A stretch of 64,000 nt of DNA from Amorphochlora amoebiformis (GCA_054601695.1 BAAHQB010000165.1:248001-312000); one strand, 5' to 3'; shown: positions 1-15,153, counted from the stretch's first letter. Notes: a model not told the origin generated them from the letters alone. Numbers and translations: made by a program.

Positions 1-116
1 GTATACATATATATAAATATATACATACACATATATATTTATATATAAATATATCTTTTATTTTATACATATACACATATATATACATATATATATATTT
101 ATATATATATATATAT

Positions 117-164
<48 letters not shown>

Positions 165-165
<1 letters not shown>

Positions 166-263
166 AATTATATTACATTGAGTTGAGAGAAAGTCGATAC
201 ATATATATATAAATATGTATATATATATGTATAATTATATTACATTGAGTTGAGAGAAAGTCA
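165..263. repeat. Direct duplication of a 31-bp unit
   Basis: A unit containing ATTACATTGAGTTGAGAG occurs at about 166-196 and again at about 232-263, separated by TA-rich sequence. The second copy runs on into about 70 bp of non-TA sequence (to about 336) that could be coding, but no convincing splice-site pair bounds it. The remainder of 1-775 is TA microsatellite. A short non-TA island at 694-775 ends at the first telomere-like block, and I see no gene in it. Confidence 0.7.
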
Positions 264-396
264 TAAAATTTGTGATTTTCTTCGAATTTTCCTGGAAGAG
301 ATGAAGGACACTGGTCTACCCATGGAGAGAGAAGGATCTATATATATATATATATATATAAATTTGTATATATATATATACATATATATACATATA

Positions 397-433
<37 letters not shown>

Positions 434-477
434 GTATTTATATATACACATATATGTATATATGTATAAACATTATG

Positions 478-591
<114 letters not shown>

Positions 592-606
592 TATATACAC
601 ACACAT

Positions 607-697
<91 letters not shown>

Positions 698-775
698 AAA
701 GCCTCTGCGGGTTTGATCCCTTCCTCCTGTGCCTTAAGGCTGATAGCTATTGCCAGTCCCCCTAGTAAGTTATGG

Positions 776-1177
776 TCAGGGTTAGGGTTAGGGTTAGGGT
801 TAGGGTTAGGGTTAGGGTTAGGGTTAGGATTAGGGTTAGGGTTAGGGTTATGCTTAGGGTTAATAGTAGGATTAAGGTTGGGTTTAGGGTTACGGTTAGG
901 GTTAGGGTTACGGTTAGGGTTAGGGTTAGGATTAGGGTTAGGGTTACGGTTGGGGTTAGGATTGAGTTTGGGGTTAGGGTTAGGGTAGGTTTAGGGTTCG
1001 AGTTAGGGTTAGGGTAAAGGTTAAAGTTAGGGTTAAAGTTAGGGTTAGGGCTAGAGTTAGGGTTAGCGTTGGGTTTAGAGTTCGAGTTAGGGTTAGAGTT
1101 ACTGCTTGGGTTAGGGTTACAGATGCACTCACAGTTAGGGTTAGGCTTGGTTTGTCAGCTAGGGGTTGCAGTTAGGG

Positions 1178-1210
<33 letters not shown>

Positions 1211-1588
1211 GGGGATTTGGGTTAGGGTTAGAGTTAGGGTTACGGTTAGGGTCGTTAGGGTTAGCTTGAGGTTCGGGTTAGGGTTAGAAGTTAGAACTTA
1301 CAGATAATCATAGGGTTTGGGTACAGGTTGGACGATATATTTATATTTGGATTAGGGTTAGGGTTAGGGTTAGGGTTAGGGTTAGGGTTTAAAGACATAA
1401 GGGGTTAAGGGAAGTACTAAGGGTTAGGATTAGGGTTAAAACTTAGAAATTAGGAGGGTTAGGGTTAGGTTAGGGTGTGGGTTACGATTGGGAGTAAGGC
1501 CTAAGGTTAGGGTTAGAGTTAGGGTTAGGAATAGGCTTAGGGCTGGGTTAGGGTTAGGGTTAGGGTTAGGGTTGAGTTGAGGCGGAGT
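776..1588 (+). repeat. Interstitial telomere-like block, TTAGGG orientation
   Basis: About 800 bp of TTAGGG units, near-perfect at 780-850 and degenerate afterwards (TTACGG, GTTAGAG, TTGGGG variants), with a short non-repeat interruption at 1290-1345. It is flanked by TA tracts on both sides, so it is not a chromosome end. The V/R- and L/G-rich open frames across it are the repeat translated. Confidence 0.95.
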
Positions 1589-1662
1589 AGAGATATATCA
1601 GGTCAGTGTATGGATATACTTGTAGATGTATATGTATATATATATACATATTATTATTATTG

Positions 1663-1729
<67 letters not shown>

Positions 1730-1730
1730 G

Positions 1731-1803
1731 GGGTATACCTCCTGCAGAGTCACCGGCTAGAAAAATAGATCTGGAACATTTATATAAACACCTAGATAGA
1801 TAT
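1731..1803 (+). CDS. Candidate orphan exon, unknown protein
   Basis: A 73-nt non-repeat island is preceded by TATATAG and followed by GTATAT. With one leading base it reads 24 codons without a stop, including [17 protein letters not shown], a charged and helix-like peptide unlike the surrounding I/Y translation. No neighbouring exon could be linked to it, so the gene is unknown. It could be chance, because any island in TA sequence acquires such borders. Confidence 0.3.
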
Positions 1804-1819
1804 GTATATATATATTATA

Positions 1820-1866
<47 letters not shown>

Positions 1867-1948
1867 TTATATATTTATATACATACATATATGGAGGTAT
1901 ACATGCATGTATATAAATGCTCATGTATGTACATCTATATATTATATA

Positions 1949-1985
<37 letters not shown>

Positions 1986-2413
1986 CATATTATATATGTA
2001 TGTATGTATATGTATATATATGTATATATATTGCATAAAGAACAATGTGAATATGCAAATGTATATGTACATATATATATACTATATATATATATATATC
2101 ATATATATATATGTACGTGTATTATTATTGTATATATATATATATTTACGAATACATATAAATATACCTATACAATAATATTTGTATGTGTACATAACAC
2201 ATAAATACCTAGTACATTAAAAAATATGTATATATATTTATGTATATGTATATAGATATGTATATACTAGAATATATTATTTATAATTGTATAGACATTT
2301 ACATATATATGTTTACATAAATGTGAATATATAACATATATACACAGATATACATGTATAGAATAATTATAAACATATGCACGTATATATATATGTATAT
2401 ATATATATATATA

Positions 2414-2446
<33 letters not shown>

Positions 2447-2486
2447 CTATATAAATATATATAGATATAAGCATATGTACACATAC

Positions 2487-2519
2487 CATCGAAAGACTTT
2501 ATAACACTCTTCCAATGCA
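2487..2519 (-). CDS. Candidate short orphan exon, minus strand
   Basis: On the minus strand, CCCTCAG precedes a 33-nt island that ends at a good donor, GTATGT. One frame reads [11 protein letters not shown] second minus-strand island at about 2791-2824 also ends in GTATAT and could be the preceding exon (reading [11 protein letters not shown]). The protein is not recognised. Confidence 0.28.
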
Positions 2520-2634
2520 CTGAGGGAATGTATGTGTATATATATATATATGTAATATATATATATATGTATATATATATATCTCATATAATATATATAT
2601 ATATATATATACATACATATATATATATACATAC

Positions 2635-2777
<143 letters not shown>

Positions 2778-2897
2778 AATATATATATACCAGCAAACCA
2801 ACGATATGAATAACATGAAAGAAACTCAGCCCAACAAACATATACAGATAGAGTAAACAACCATACTCATAGGCCACTACCACCCGACATTACCCGG

Positions 2898-3340
2898 TGG
2901 AAACCGGATTTCGGACGTGACAAGCCGTGAACTCACGCCCATATCACGCTCTCAGATTCTTCTTAAACCTCTAAATACTATGTGCACGTTCTAAAACAGG
3001 TATCAACCGAGATATGGACTACCAGTGATGACAAAAACCGCTCTGGAAACCGGATTTAGAACGTGACAAGGCGTGAAGTCACGCCATGTCACGCTCCAGA
3101 TTCTTCTGAAAAGTCTATATACCATGTGTACATCACTAAAACGGGTATCAATCGAGAAATGGACTACCAGTGGCGACAAAAACCCCTATGGAAACCCGGA
3201 ATTCGGACGTGACAACGCGTGAGGTCACGCCACGTCACGCTCCAGATTCTTCTGAAAGTCTAAATAATATGTGCCCATAACAAAAACGGGTATCAACCGA
3301 GATATGGACTACCAGTGATGACCAAAATCGTCTTGTATGC
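2898..3340. repeat. Three tandem copies of a ~146-bp satellite
   Basis: Copies start at 2898, 3044 and 3189, each opening with TGGAAACC and each containing TCTAAATA- and GGACTACCAG-like landmarks. Each unit holds a nested inverted repeat. In copy 2 (3062-3093) CGTGAC pairs with GTCACG around GGCGTGA and TCACGCC. The copies differ by several substitutions, but the stem is largely kept. The region is GC-richer than its surroundings and has no coding signature. Confidence 0.9.
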
Positions 3341-3458
3341 AAGAGCTATGGATGTATAATTTTTATATATATATCTATATATTATATATCTTTATATATA
3401 TATATATATGTATATATTATACATATATATGTATATATACATACGTATAGATAAATAC

Positions 3459-3526
<68 letters not shown>

Positions 3527-3689
3527 TATATAAATATGTATATATCTATATATATATATTTATTATATAAAAAACATATGTGTACACTGTACGCAAGCAT
3601 ACATGTATACCATACACCAACAAACATTATAAAAATATTCCTGCATTACACATATATCTAGTACATATATATATATGTGTATATGTATT

Positions 3690-3723
<34 letters not shown>

Positions 3724-3807
3724 GATATATTTATATCAATTTTAAAAAATGTATATAATTATATATGTAATATATACACACATATATACACATATATATA
3801 TATACAC

Positions 3808-3873
<66 letters not shown>

Positions 3874-4154
3874 ATATGCATATACTATATAGTATTTACG
3901 TATTCATGCATACATACACAAATACATTTATATAAACACACCACGGGTATGGTCTCTCTGGACTAAGTGAGTAGCCGACCGACAAAATAGCACATTTTTT
4001 TCTCGATTTTCCAGAATTTTGCGCATCGTTCCCTTTCGCGCCAAAATCGCTATTTATATCTCGAACATGAGTTATGAGAAAAGTTCGTGTGGGGGCGGGG
4101 GGGGGAGGAAGGAAAAAGAGAGAGAGAGAGAGCGAGAGCGAGAGGATATTAACG

Positions 4155-4425
4155 GTAAAGGTTAGGGTTAAGGTGGTTAGGATTACGTTAGGGTTAGGAA
4201 TATTTTTAGGGTTAGGGTTAGGGTTAGGGTTAGGGTTAGGGTTAATGTTAGGGTTACTTGAGAGATTGACATAAACGAATCAAGTGTAGAAGATATTGAT
4301 GCTCGTTGCCTAGGATTAGGGTCAGGGTTAGGGTTAGGGTTAGGGTTAGGGTTAGAAAGAGGGTTAGGGTTGGCGTAGGGTTAGGGTTAAGTTAGGGTTG
4401 GGGTAGGGTTAGGGCGATAGTTAGA
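4155..4425 (+). repeat. Interstitial telomere-like block, TTAGGG orientation
   Basis: Two runs of TTAGGG (4158-4258 and 4310-4425) are separated by about 50 bp of unrelated sequence. Just upstream lie a G-rich stretch and a (GA)n tract at 4088-4145, preceded by about 160 bp of ordinary sequence (3935-4085) in which I see no gene. Confidence 0.93.
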
Positions 4426-4622
4426 ATACAGGTTTGGATAATTTTCGAATATGTATGATACATATATATATATATATATATATATATGTAAATAAATATA
4501 TAATATATATATATATATATATGTGTGTATATATATACATGTATATATATATATACATATGTATATAATATATAAAGAAATCATCTCCTCAGAAGAATTT
4601 AAAGGTAATATAGAGGTTCACG

Positions 4623-4657
<35 letters not shown>

Positions 4658-4681
4658 TATAGATGATATATATGATATAAT

Positions 4682-4728
<47 letters not shown>

Positions 4729-4789
4729 TATATATATGTATAATTTATATATCTATATACCTACGAAGTAACCGCCCCCATGGAAGTAT

Positions 4790-5041
4790 ATTACAAGATT
4801 CACATCGCCAAGATTTGTACTTTTATCTCCATCTAATATGTATATATCTTAATATATATATTATTTGACATATACATATATATATATCTGACATATATAT
4901 GTATGTATATATATATGTATGTATATATATATATATATATATACATGCGTATAGATGTAACAAGATTCACATCGCCAGGATTTGTACTTGTATCTCCATC
5001 TAATAAGTATGTATTTTAATATATATATATATATGTTATCT

Positions 5042-5089
<48 letters not shown>

Positions 5090-5155
5090 TGCGTATAGAT
5101 ATAACAAGATTCACATCGCCAGGATTTGTACTTGTATCTCCATCTAATATGTATG
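4790..5155 (-). repeat. Three tandem exon-like units with TA spacers, minus sense
   Basis: A core of about 46 bp recurs at about 4793, 4960 and 5102. Read on the minus strand it gives [12 protein letters not shown] in each copy. A degenerate fourth copy near 5390-5425 reads TLRRECCYI. Spacers are (TA)n of different lengths. The cores are far more alike than the spacers. They may be duplicated exons of a minus-strand gene or a plain minisatellite with a TA-rich half. Confidence 0.7.
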
Positions 5156-5185
5156 ACTAATAATACACGCGTATATATATGCATA

Positions 5186-5328
<143 letters not shown>

Positions 5329-5529
5329 CAAATTCTAATACATATGAGTATATATGTACATGGGTACATATTATATACATATCTATATAACAACATTCAC
5401 GTCGCAAAGTTGTCCTATATATTCTATATATATATATACATATATAATATATATTATATATTATATATATATATATATATAATATATATATAAATATGTA
5501 TATATATATATATAAATATATATATGTAC

Positions 5530-5582
5530 CTGATGTAATAAGTGAGCATGGCACCCCGTCGCATTTCATTCTTCGGACATAT
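5530..5582 (-). CDS. Candidate orphan exon, minus strand
   Basis: On the minus strand TTAG precedes a 53-nt island that ends at GTACAT. Two frames are open; one reads [17 protein letters not shown]. It lies immediately 5' (minus sense) of the exon-like array at 4790-5425 and could belong to the same transcription unit. The product is unknown. Confidence 0.3.
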
Positions 5583-5617
5583 CTAATTTTATATACATAC
5601 ATATATAATACATACAT

Positions 5618-5699
<82 letters not shown>

Positions 5700-5854
5700 G
5701 CATTCCGCACGCATGGAAAAAATGTTCAAATATATATACATATATAATATATATATATATACATATATATATATGTATAAATACATATATAATAATTATA
5801 ATCATAAACGTAGAATAATTGTAAGTACATTTCATACATAATATGCATTTAATG

Positions 5855-5898
<44 letters not shown>

Positions 5899-5979
5899 GT
5901 ATATTTATATGTATATATATATATATATGTATATTCACACATACATGTATATAGATATATACCCACATGTACATATATA

Positions 5980-6028
<49 letters not shown>

Positions 6029-6045
6029 AATATATACATAAATAA

Positions 6046-6151
<106 letters not shown>

Positions 6152-6215
6152 TATAATATATATATATACATATATATTATAAAATATATATATATTATAT
6201 ATATATATATATATA

Positions 6216-6257
<42 letters not shown>

Positions 6258-6324
6258 ATAATAACAAACATATATGCATATATCAATATATATATATATA
6301 TATACACCTATATATTATATAGAC

Positions 6325-6368
<44 letters not shown>

Positions 6369-6396
6369 TTATATACATATATATTTATATATATTT

Positions 6397-6439
<43 letters not shown>

Positions 6440-6442
<3 letters not shown>

Positions 6443-6572
6443 TTCTTCGTTAAGCATAGTCTGAGACATGTCAATAATACCAAGCATATGTAAATATATA
6501 TACATATACACACACACATATCTTTATATATATTCCTGGATAAAAGCATAGTCTGATATATATCAATAATAT

Positions 6573-6621
<49 letters not shown>

Positions 6622-6801
6622 CGATAGAAGCATAGTCTGACATATATCAATAATACCAAATATATATATATATATATCTATATATATATATACATATATA
6701 TTTATATATAAAATATCTATTTACCTCGATAGAAGCATAGTCTGAGATATATCAATAATATCAAACATACATATATATATATATATAATATATTTATATA
6801 C

Positions 6802-6838
<37 letters not shown>

Positions 6839-6938
6839 GTATACACACATACACACACATATTTATATATGTATATATAAAATAATATCTATTTACCTTG
6901 ATAGAAGCATAGTCTGAGATATATCAATAATATCAAAC
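6440..6938 (-). repeat. Five tandem micro-exon-like units, minus sense
   Basis: Copies lie at about 6440-6483, 6534-6577, 6619-6660, 6722-6767 and 6895-6938. On the minus strand each has a TATTATTGAyATrTvTCAG acceptor followed by ACTATGCTTCTATCGAG or a close variant. Four are then followed by GT (GTATAT or GTAAAT); the second has lost the GT. The spacers are pure TA or TA/TATG and vary from about 45 to 130 bp. The splice-like borders are conserved along with the core. Confidence 0.75.
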
Positions 6939-6974
6939 AAGAACTGAAAAGCCGATTTTCTAAAAATAAAAAAT

Positions 6975-7745
6975 ATTAATTAGGCTTAGAGTAAAAGTTA
7001 GGGTTAGGGTTAAGGACAGGTCTAGGGCGATCATTATTTAAGGGTTATATTAGGGTTAGGGTTAGGGTTAAGGGTTAGGGTTAGGATTGGGGTTAGGGTT
7101 TATACAGCTCACAGGTTGTGATAATTCGGTTTTTCCACAAAAAAATATTAATATTTAGGTTAAGGTTCGGGTTAGGTTGAGAGGATTAATAAGAAGTTAG
7201 GGTGAGGGTTAGGGATAGGGATAGGGTTAGGGTTAGGGTTAGGGTTAGGGTTCTTACGAGAAGTTCTTGATAACAAAGCGAGCAAGCTTAACGAAAAGAT
7301 GTTTGCTAGGGTTCGGGTTAGGGTTAGGGTTAGGGTTAGGGTTAGCGTTAGGTTAGGCTTGGCGTTAGAGTTAGTATTAGGGTTTGTGTTAGGGTTAGCG
7401 TCACTGTTAAGGTTAGGGTTAGCGTTAGTGTTAGAATCAGGTTTAGGGTTCAGGTTAAGATTAAATTAAGGTTGGGAATTAGGTTGAGAAGGGTTAGGGT
7501 TAGGGTTAGGGTTAGGGTTAGGGTTAGGGTTAGGGTTAGGGTTGAGAGAGTTAGGGTTAGATAAATACCGAAAGCCAAGTTCAGGCTTACAGGTGCTGAG
7601 GCCTAGGGTTTGGGGTTGCGTTAGGGTCACGTGTTAGGGTTAGGGTTAGGGTTAGAGTGTTCTCGGTGTCGGGTTAGGGTGTCGGGTTAGGGTTAGGGTT
7701 AGGGTTAGAGTTAGGGTTAGGGGGTTGGGGTTAGAATTAGGATGT
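6975..7745 (+). repeat. Interstitial telomere-like block, TTAGGG orientation
   Basis: Several TTAGGG runs (7190-7250, 7310-7345, 7493-7545, 7635-7720) are mixed with degenerate units such as GTTAGCG and short unique segments. The right edge leads into about 60 bp of unique sequence and then TA tract. Confidence 0.93.
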
Positions 7746-8058
7746 ATTATGGCTGTCGTATGGTTTCTATTTAGAGTTGATAAATATTGCTCTAGTTTAC
7801 TATGCTATGTAGTATATGTATCAAAATATACATATATGTATATATAATACACACACATACATATATTATATTATTTAAATATTTATATATATATATATAT
7901 ATATATATAAATATATATATTATGTAATGTATGTACATTGTACGTGCATGCATAGAAATATTGTACAATGTATAATATTACATAACAATATATACATATA
8001 CACATATATATTTATATATATATATATATATATGTATAAACATACGTATATAGTAAAT

Positions 8059-8169
<111 letters not shown>

Positions 8170-8170
8170 T

Positions 8171-8236
8171 ATATGTTGACATACCCATATATAAGTATAT
8201 ATATATGTATATATACATATATATGGGTATGTCAAC

Positions 8237-8240
<4 letters not shown>
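8171..8240. repeat. Perfect 20-bp inverted repeat in TA tract
   Basis: The left arm ATATGTTGACATACCCATAT (8171-8190) is the exact reverse complement of 8221-8240. The 30-bp loop is itself TA-rich and self-complementary, so the whole 70 bp can form a long hairpin. A diverged third arm lies at about 8345-8370 (TTGACATACTCATAT). Confidence 0.9.
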
Positions 8241-8285
<45 letters not shown>

Positions 8286-8373
8286 TATAATGTATATTTT
8301 TTTATACGTATATAATATATATATATATATATATACATATATGTACATATATATTGACATACTCATATATATA

Positions 8374-8438
<65 letters not shown>

Positions 8439-8451
8439 TACATTACCGAAG

Positions 8452-8485
8452 AGCCATAACAGAATCTCAACTGGTGTTATTCTGG
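8452..8485 (+). CDS. Candidate orphan exon, plus strand
   Basis: A 34-nt island lies between CCGAAG and the donor GTAATT. After one leading base it reads [11 protein letters not shown]; another frame is also open. It is embedded in TA tracts with no linked neighbour. The product is unknown. Confidence 0.22.
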
Positions 8486-8508
8486 GTAATTAAACAATAT
8501 ATATATAT

Positions 8509-8595
<87 letters not shown>

Positions 8596-8611
8596 TATAA
8601 TATATGATATA

Positions 8612-8656
<45 letters not shown>

Positions 8657-8715
8657 ATATACATCATATATATTATATATATGTTATATATATATGTATA
8701 TATATATATATATAT

Positions 8716-8773
<58 letters not shown>

Positions 8774-8784
8774 TTAAATATAAA

Positions 8785-8841
8785 TGCCTATATACCTTGC
8801 GTAAACACACTGATATGTATGAAACCAAGCCTATTTATATA

Positions 8842-8911
<70 letters not shown>

Positions 8912-8970
8912 GTGTCTATAGGCATATATACCTAGCGTAACATACTGATATGTATGAAACCTAAGAGCCT
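8785..8970 (-). repeat. Two copies of a micro-exon-like unit, minus sense
   Basis: A unit of about 45 bp occurs at about 8788-8832 and 8922-8966. On the minus strand both show TTTCATACATATCAG, a 13- or 14-nt core (TGTGTTTACGCAAG in one, TATGTTACGCTAG in the other) and then GTATAT. The spacer between copies is TA tract. Confidence 0.7.
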
Positions 8971-8981
8971 ATATTATATAT

Positions 8982-9063
<82 letters not shown>

Positions 9064-9082
9064 GTACATATATTATATATAT

Positions 9083-9126
<44 letters not shown>

Positions 9127-9191
9127 TATAAGATACATACATATATAGGTATACATATTAAACAAACTTATAGTACATACATAATATATAC

Positions 9192-9225
<34 letters not shown>

Positions 9226-9229
9226 GTGT

Positions 9230-9400
9230 GTATTATAAACTGAAATAACACCTTCCAACTCGCCTGGGTTGAGGATCAAGACTTAACACAGCATGATGAG
9301 TAAGGAATATGGCTACCAACCTGCGAAATATTTTTGCATATTTTTTCGGCCAAACCGGTAAGGGAAGGATAAGACGGTTATGAGGAGAGAGAGGGAGAGT

Positions 9401-9434
<34 letters not shown>

Positions 9435-10350
9435 TAGAGAGATTTATAGAGAGAGAGAAGATGGAGCGCTAGATAAACTTCACGTTGAAAACACAATCGA
9501 ATAAAAATTTCTCTCTGCTTTTAGAAAATTTCGGCGAAAGATCGGCATGGGGTATATGATTGATACGCGTGTGACGGGTATGAGTTAGCAAGGTTAAACA
9601 AAAAGGAATGAAAGCCAGAAACAGAGAAAAAGAGCACAAAAAGAGGAAAATAGGCAATATAGGAGGGAAGGTAGAGGGGAAGGGAGAGGAAAAGGGAGAG
9701 TGAGGGGAAAAGAAGAGGAAGAGATTTATATTCATTGCGACAGCTCTCAGACAGGAAGCAAGCAAGAATATCAGACTTCAAATAGCGGAAAATGCCCAAC
9801 CAGAGAAAGAAAAAAGAGATCATTTTTATAAAAATCCTTCAATCCTTCCCCCCCTCCACTTTCTCAATCATGCTCTCCGTCCCCCTGACGAAAACTACCC
9901 TAAAATCGCGTTCCGGAGGGCCATTTCCGCGCCAGTGGTGTTATATATGTGACAAGCCTTAGTGACGAGACATGCTCCTGACAGAGTTATTTGCTATATC
10001 TTCTTTGAGATAAGCTGGATATCAGATACGATATGCAGCATTTCGGGAAGTCGGGTCTTCGCTGTCTATTTGGGTGCTGCCCGGAGCCTGCCCTCCCCCC
10101 TATTTGATTCTACCCCTAGCCTCATTATTTCACTGTTTTCTAACGTATATTATCTCATGAAGCATGAAAACTCTGATATTTCGGAAATATCGATTACACA
10201 GCACATATAATTCGATTCCGCGTGGGGATTGCGGGAAGGGCTGAGGAAAGAGAGACAGAGAAGAAAGACGAGAGCGAAAAAGAGAGAAAAAAAAAGAAGA
10301 GAAAACAGACAGAAAGGAAATATGAGAGGCTTAAGTGAGTTTGTAGCTGG
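9230..10350. other. Non-TA island with purine-rich tracts, no assigned gene
   Basis: About 1.1 kb of mixed sequence. It includes (GA)n at 9385-9450, a purine-rich stretch at 9600-9730 and a second at 10230-10325. The interval 9840-10210 is more balanced in composition but shows no long convincing frame. Minus-strand open frames here are rich in F, L and S because they read pyrimidine tracts. It could contain a promoter or UTR; I cannot show it. Confidence 0.6.
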
Positions 10351-10355
10351 TATAC

Positions 10356-10389
10356 CATAGGTGTCCACTCTAAATACGCAATTCATTTG
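10356..10389 (-). CDS. Candidate orphan exon, minus strand
   Basis: On the minus strand CACAG precedes a 34-nt island ending at GTATAC. It reads QMNCVFRVDTY plus one base. A strong polypyrimidine acceptor, CATTCTGTTTTTCAG, lies further upstream on the same strand at about 10600, supporting a minus-strand transcript. The product is unknown. Confidence 0.3.
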
Positions 10390-10678
10390 CTGTGGTCTTG
10401 TGTACACCATTGGAAGACTACAACCGGTCATGCAAACATGTTCCGAGGAAGTATATATGCAGGATATCTGCATATGTATATGATAATTCGTATAGAGTGG
10501 ATATACAGAGCGCGAGAGGGCATAGCATTCGGGGGTACCGAGCTATGTGTGATTTTGATTTTGTATAAATATATTATACAATATTCTATATCTTTGTACT
10601 GAAAAACAGAATGAGGGTATGGTTGGAATTGTTGAAATACGGCTGTATGTATATATATACCCAAACAGATATGTATAG

Positions 10679-10832
<154 letters not shown>

Positions 10833-10923
10833 GATATGCAGTGTAGTCCTGTGGAAGTGAGGGCATGCGAGAATAAGGTGTTATGGTTATGTAACATACA
10901 CATATATACATATACATACATAC

Positions 10924-10970
<47 letters not shown>

Positions 10971-11011
10971 ATCACACACATACATATATATACACACATA
11001 TATACACACAT

Positions 11012-11056
<45 letters not shown>

Positions 11057-11079
11057 CATATCTATATACATACACACAT

Positions 11080-11129
<50 letters not shown>

Positions 11130-11284
11130 AATATGTTATATTTTATAAATAAAATATATTCCTATGTGTAAAACGCATACGTAATATATAATATGTATAT
11201 TATATATATATATATATATATACATATAATATATATATGTTATATTTTATGAATAAATACATTCTTATGTGCAGAAATCCATAC

Positions 11285-11324
<40 letters not shown>

Positions 11325-11340
11325 GTGCATTATTAATATT

Positions 11341-11398
<58 letters not shown>

Positions 11399-11482
11399 AT
11401 ATATATATTATTTATATATATATATACATATAATTTGATATATATATATATATATATACAATATATATATATATACACATAT

Positions 11483-11514
<32 letters not shown>

Positions 11515-11568
11515 ACATATATATATATATAATTTAATTATATATATATATATATATATAATTATAAT

Positions 11569-11607
<39 letters not shown>

Positions 11608-11798
11608 GTACACACACACATACATATGTACATATATGTCTGAATAATATTCATATATATATATATATATATTATATATTTAATGTGTATGTATATATGT
11701 ATTTATATAATATATATGTTTGTATATATATTTATATCAATATATACATATATATATATATATTTATTTTACTATTTATTTTATATATACATATATAC

Positions 11799-11971
<173 letters not shown>

Positions 11972-12086
11972 ATATATATATATGTATGTATTATATAATA
12001 GACCAGAGGCAGGGGATTATTCTCTCAAAAAAGTATCCCTGAGGATAAGGTATTTGAATATATACACATTATATACATACAAACAT

Positions 12087-12131
<45 letters not shown>

Positions 12132-12132
12132 A

Positions 12133-12185
<53 letters not shown>

Positions 12186-12196
12186 TGTATGTATTT

Positions 12197-12230
<34 letters not shown>

Positions 12231-12249
12231 ATACATATACATAAACTCA

Positions 12250-13605
<1,356 letters not shown>

Positions 13606-13639
13606 GCCATCGATTCGTAGGCTCGATACAGCTACAGGT

Positions 13640-13975
13640 ATATGTACATTATACCCCCCCCTCTCACCCTCTTTCTCATTATTTCTCTCTCTTCCTCTCT
13701 CCTCTCTAACGTCTTGTTTCTCTCCTCCTGAGGGTATGTTTGGAATTAAAAACAGAAAAGGTTGGGTCGACCCTGGGATTCGATCTCACTCTCTCTCCTC
13801 TCTCAGCCTGTTCATCCTCTCTTTCTCCCTCTCTAACTTCTCTCTCTCTCCCTCTCTCTATCCTCTTTCTCTTCTTCTGTTTCTGATCTCTCGCGCTTTT
13901 CATCCTCTCTTTCTTCCTCTCTATCCTCTCTCTCTCCCCCTCTGTATCCGCTTTCTCTTCCTCTTAATATTCTTT
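13640..13975. repeat. Pyrimidine-rich low-complexity tract
   Basis: About 330 bp dominated by CTCT and TTTCTC runs, interrupted at 13725-13790 by a short balanced segment. It directly abuts the CCCTAA block that follows. Leu/Ser-rich frames here are compositional. Confidence 0.85.
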
Positions 13976-14850
13976 GTAACCCTAGGCTGACGCTAACCCT
14001 AAGCTAACCCTAAGCTAACAGTAACCCTAAGCTTACCCTAACTCGAAGCCCCTAACCCTAAGCTAACCGTAACCCTAGGGTAACTCTTAACCCTAAGCTA
14101 ACCGTAACCCTAAGCTAACCCTAACCCTAAGCTAACCGTAACCCTGAGCTAACCCTAACCCTAAGCTAACCCTAACCTAAAGCCTCAAACCCTAAGCTAA
14201 CCGTAACCCTAGGCTAACTCTAACCCTAACCTAACCCTAGCCCAAACCCTAAGCTAACCCTAACCCTAAGCAAACCGTAACCCTAAGCTATCCCTAATCC
14301 TAAGCTAAACGTAACCCTAAGCTAACCGTAACCCAAAGCTACCCTAACCCAAGCTAACCGTAAGCTAATCGTAACCCTAGGCTAACTCTAACCCTAACCT
14401 AGCCCTAGCCCTAATCCTAAGCTAACCCTAACCCTAAGCTAACCGTAACCCTAAGCTACCCTAACCCAAGCCAACCGGAAGCTAATCGTAACCCTAGGCT
14501 AACTCTAACCCTAACCTAACCCTAACCCTAATCCTAAGCTAACCCTAACCCTAAGCAAACCGTAACCCTAAGCTAAGCCTAACCCTAAGCTAACCGTAAC
14601 CCCAAGCTACCCTAACCCAAGCTAACCGTAACCCTAAGCTAACCCTAACGCAAAGCTAACATTAACCCTAACCCTAACCCTAAGCTAACCCTAACCCTAA
14701 GCTAACCCTAACCCTAAGCTAATCCTAACCATAAGCTAACCCTAACCCTAAGCTAACCCTAACCCTAAGCTAACCCTAACGCAAAGCTAACCCTAACCCT
14801 AACCCTAACCCTAAGCTAACCCTAACCCTAAGCTAACCCTAACTCGTACC
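13976..14850 (-). repeat. Interstitial telomere-like block built on a CCCTAAGCTAA variant
   Basis: About 870 bp in CCCTAA orientation in which canonical CCCTAA alternates with CCCTAAGCTAA, giving regular alternation of CTAACC and AAGCTAAC. Sub-variants (GCTAACCGTAACC, AGCTACCC, GCAAACCG) recur in groups. This indicates local amplification of mutated units rather than simple telomerase product. Confidence 0.93.
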
Positions 14851-15004
14851 GTAGTTAAATCTTGCAGCTAGAGTAACGGATGGCTTAACTATAAGGGATA
14901 TGCTTTCGGAGGGTGTTAAGGTATGTGTATATATATATATACATGTATATGTGTGTATGTATGTGTGTGTATATTATATATAATATATATATATATATAT
15001 AATA

Positions 15005-15045
<41 letters not shown>

Positions 15046-15076
15046 AATTTATATATATATATATATATATATATAA

Positions 15077-15153
<77 letters not shown>

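Noticed and set aside
713-1017. Leu/Gly- and Val/Arg-repeat open frames
   Set aside because: Direct translation of the TTAGGG block, whose 6-bp unit never makes a stop in two of the three frames shown.
9233-9823. Phe/Leu/Ser-rich minus-strand open frames
   Set aside because: They read purine/pyrimidine low-complexity tracts and show no splice-linked partners.
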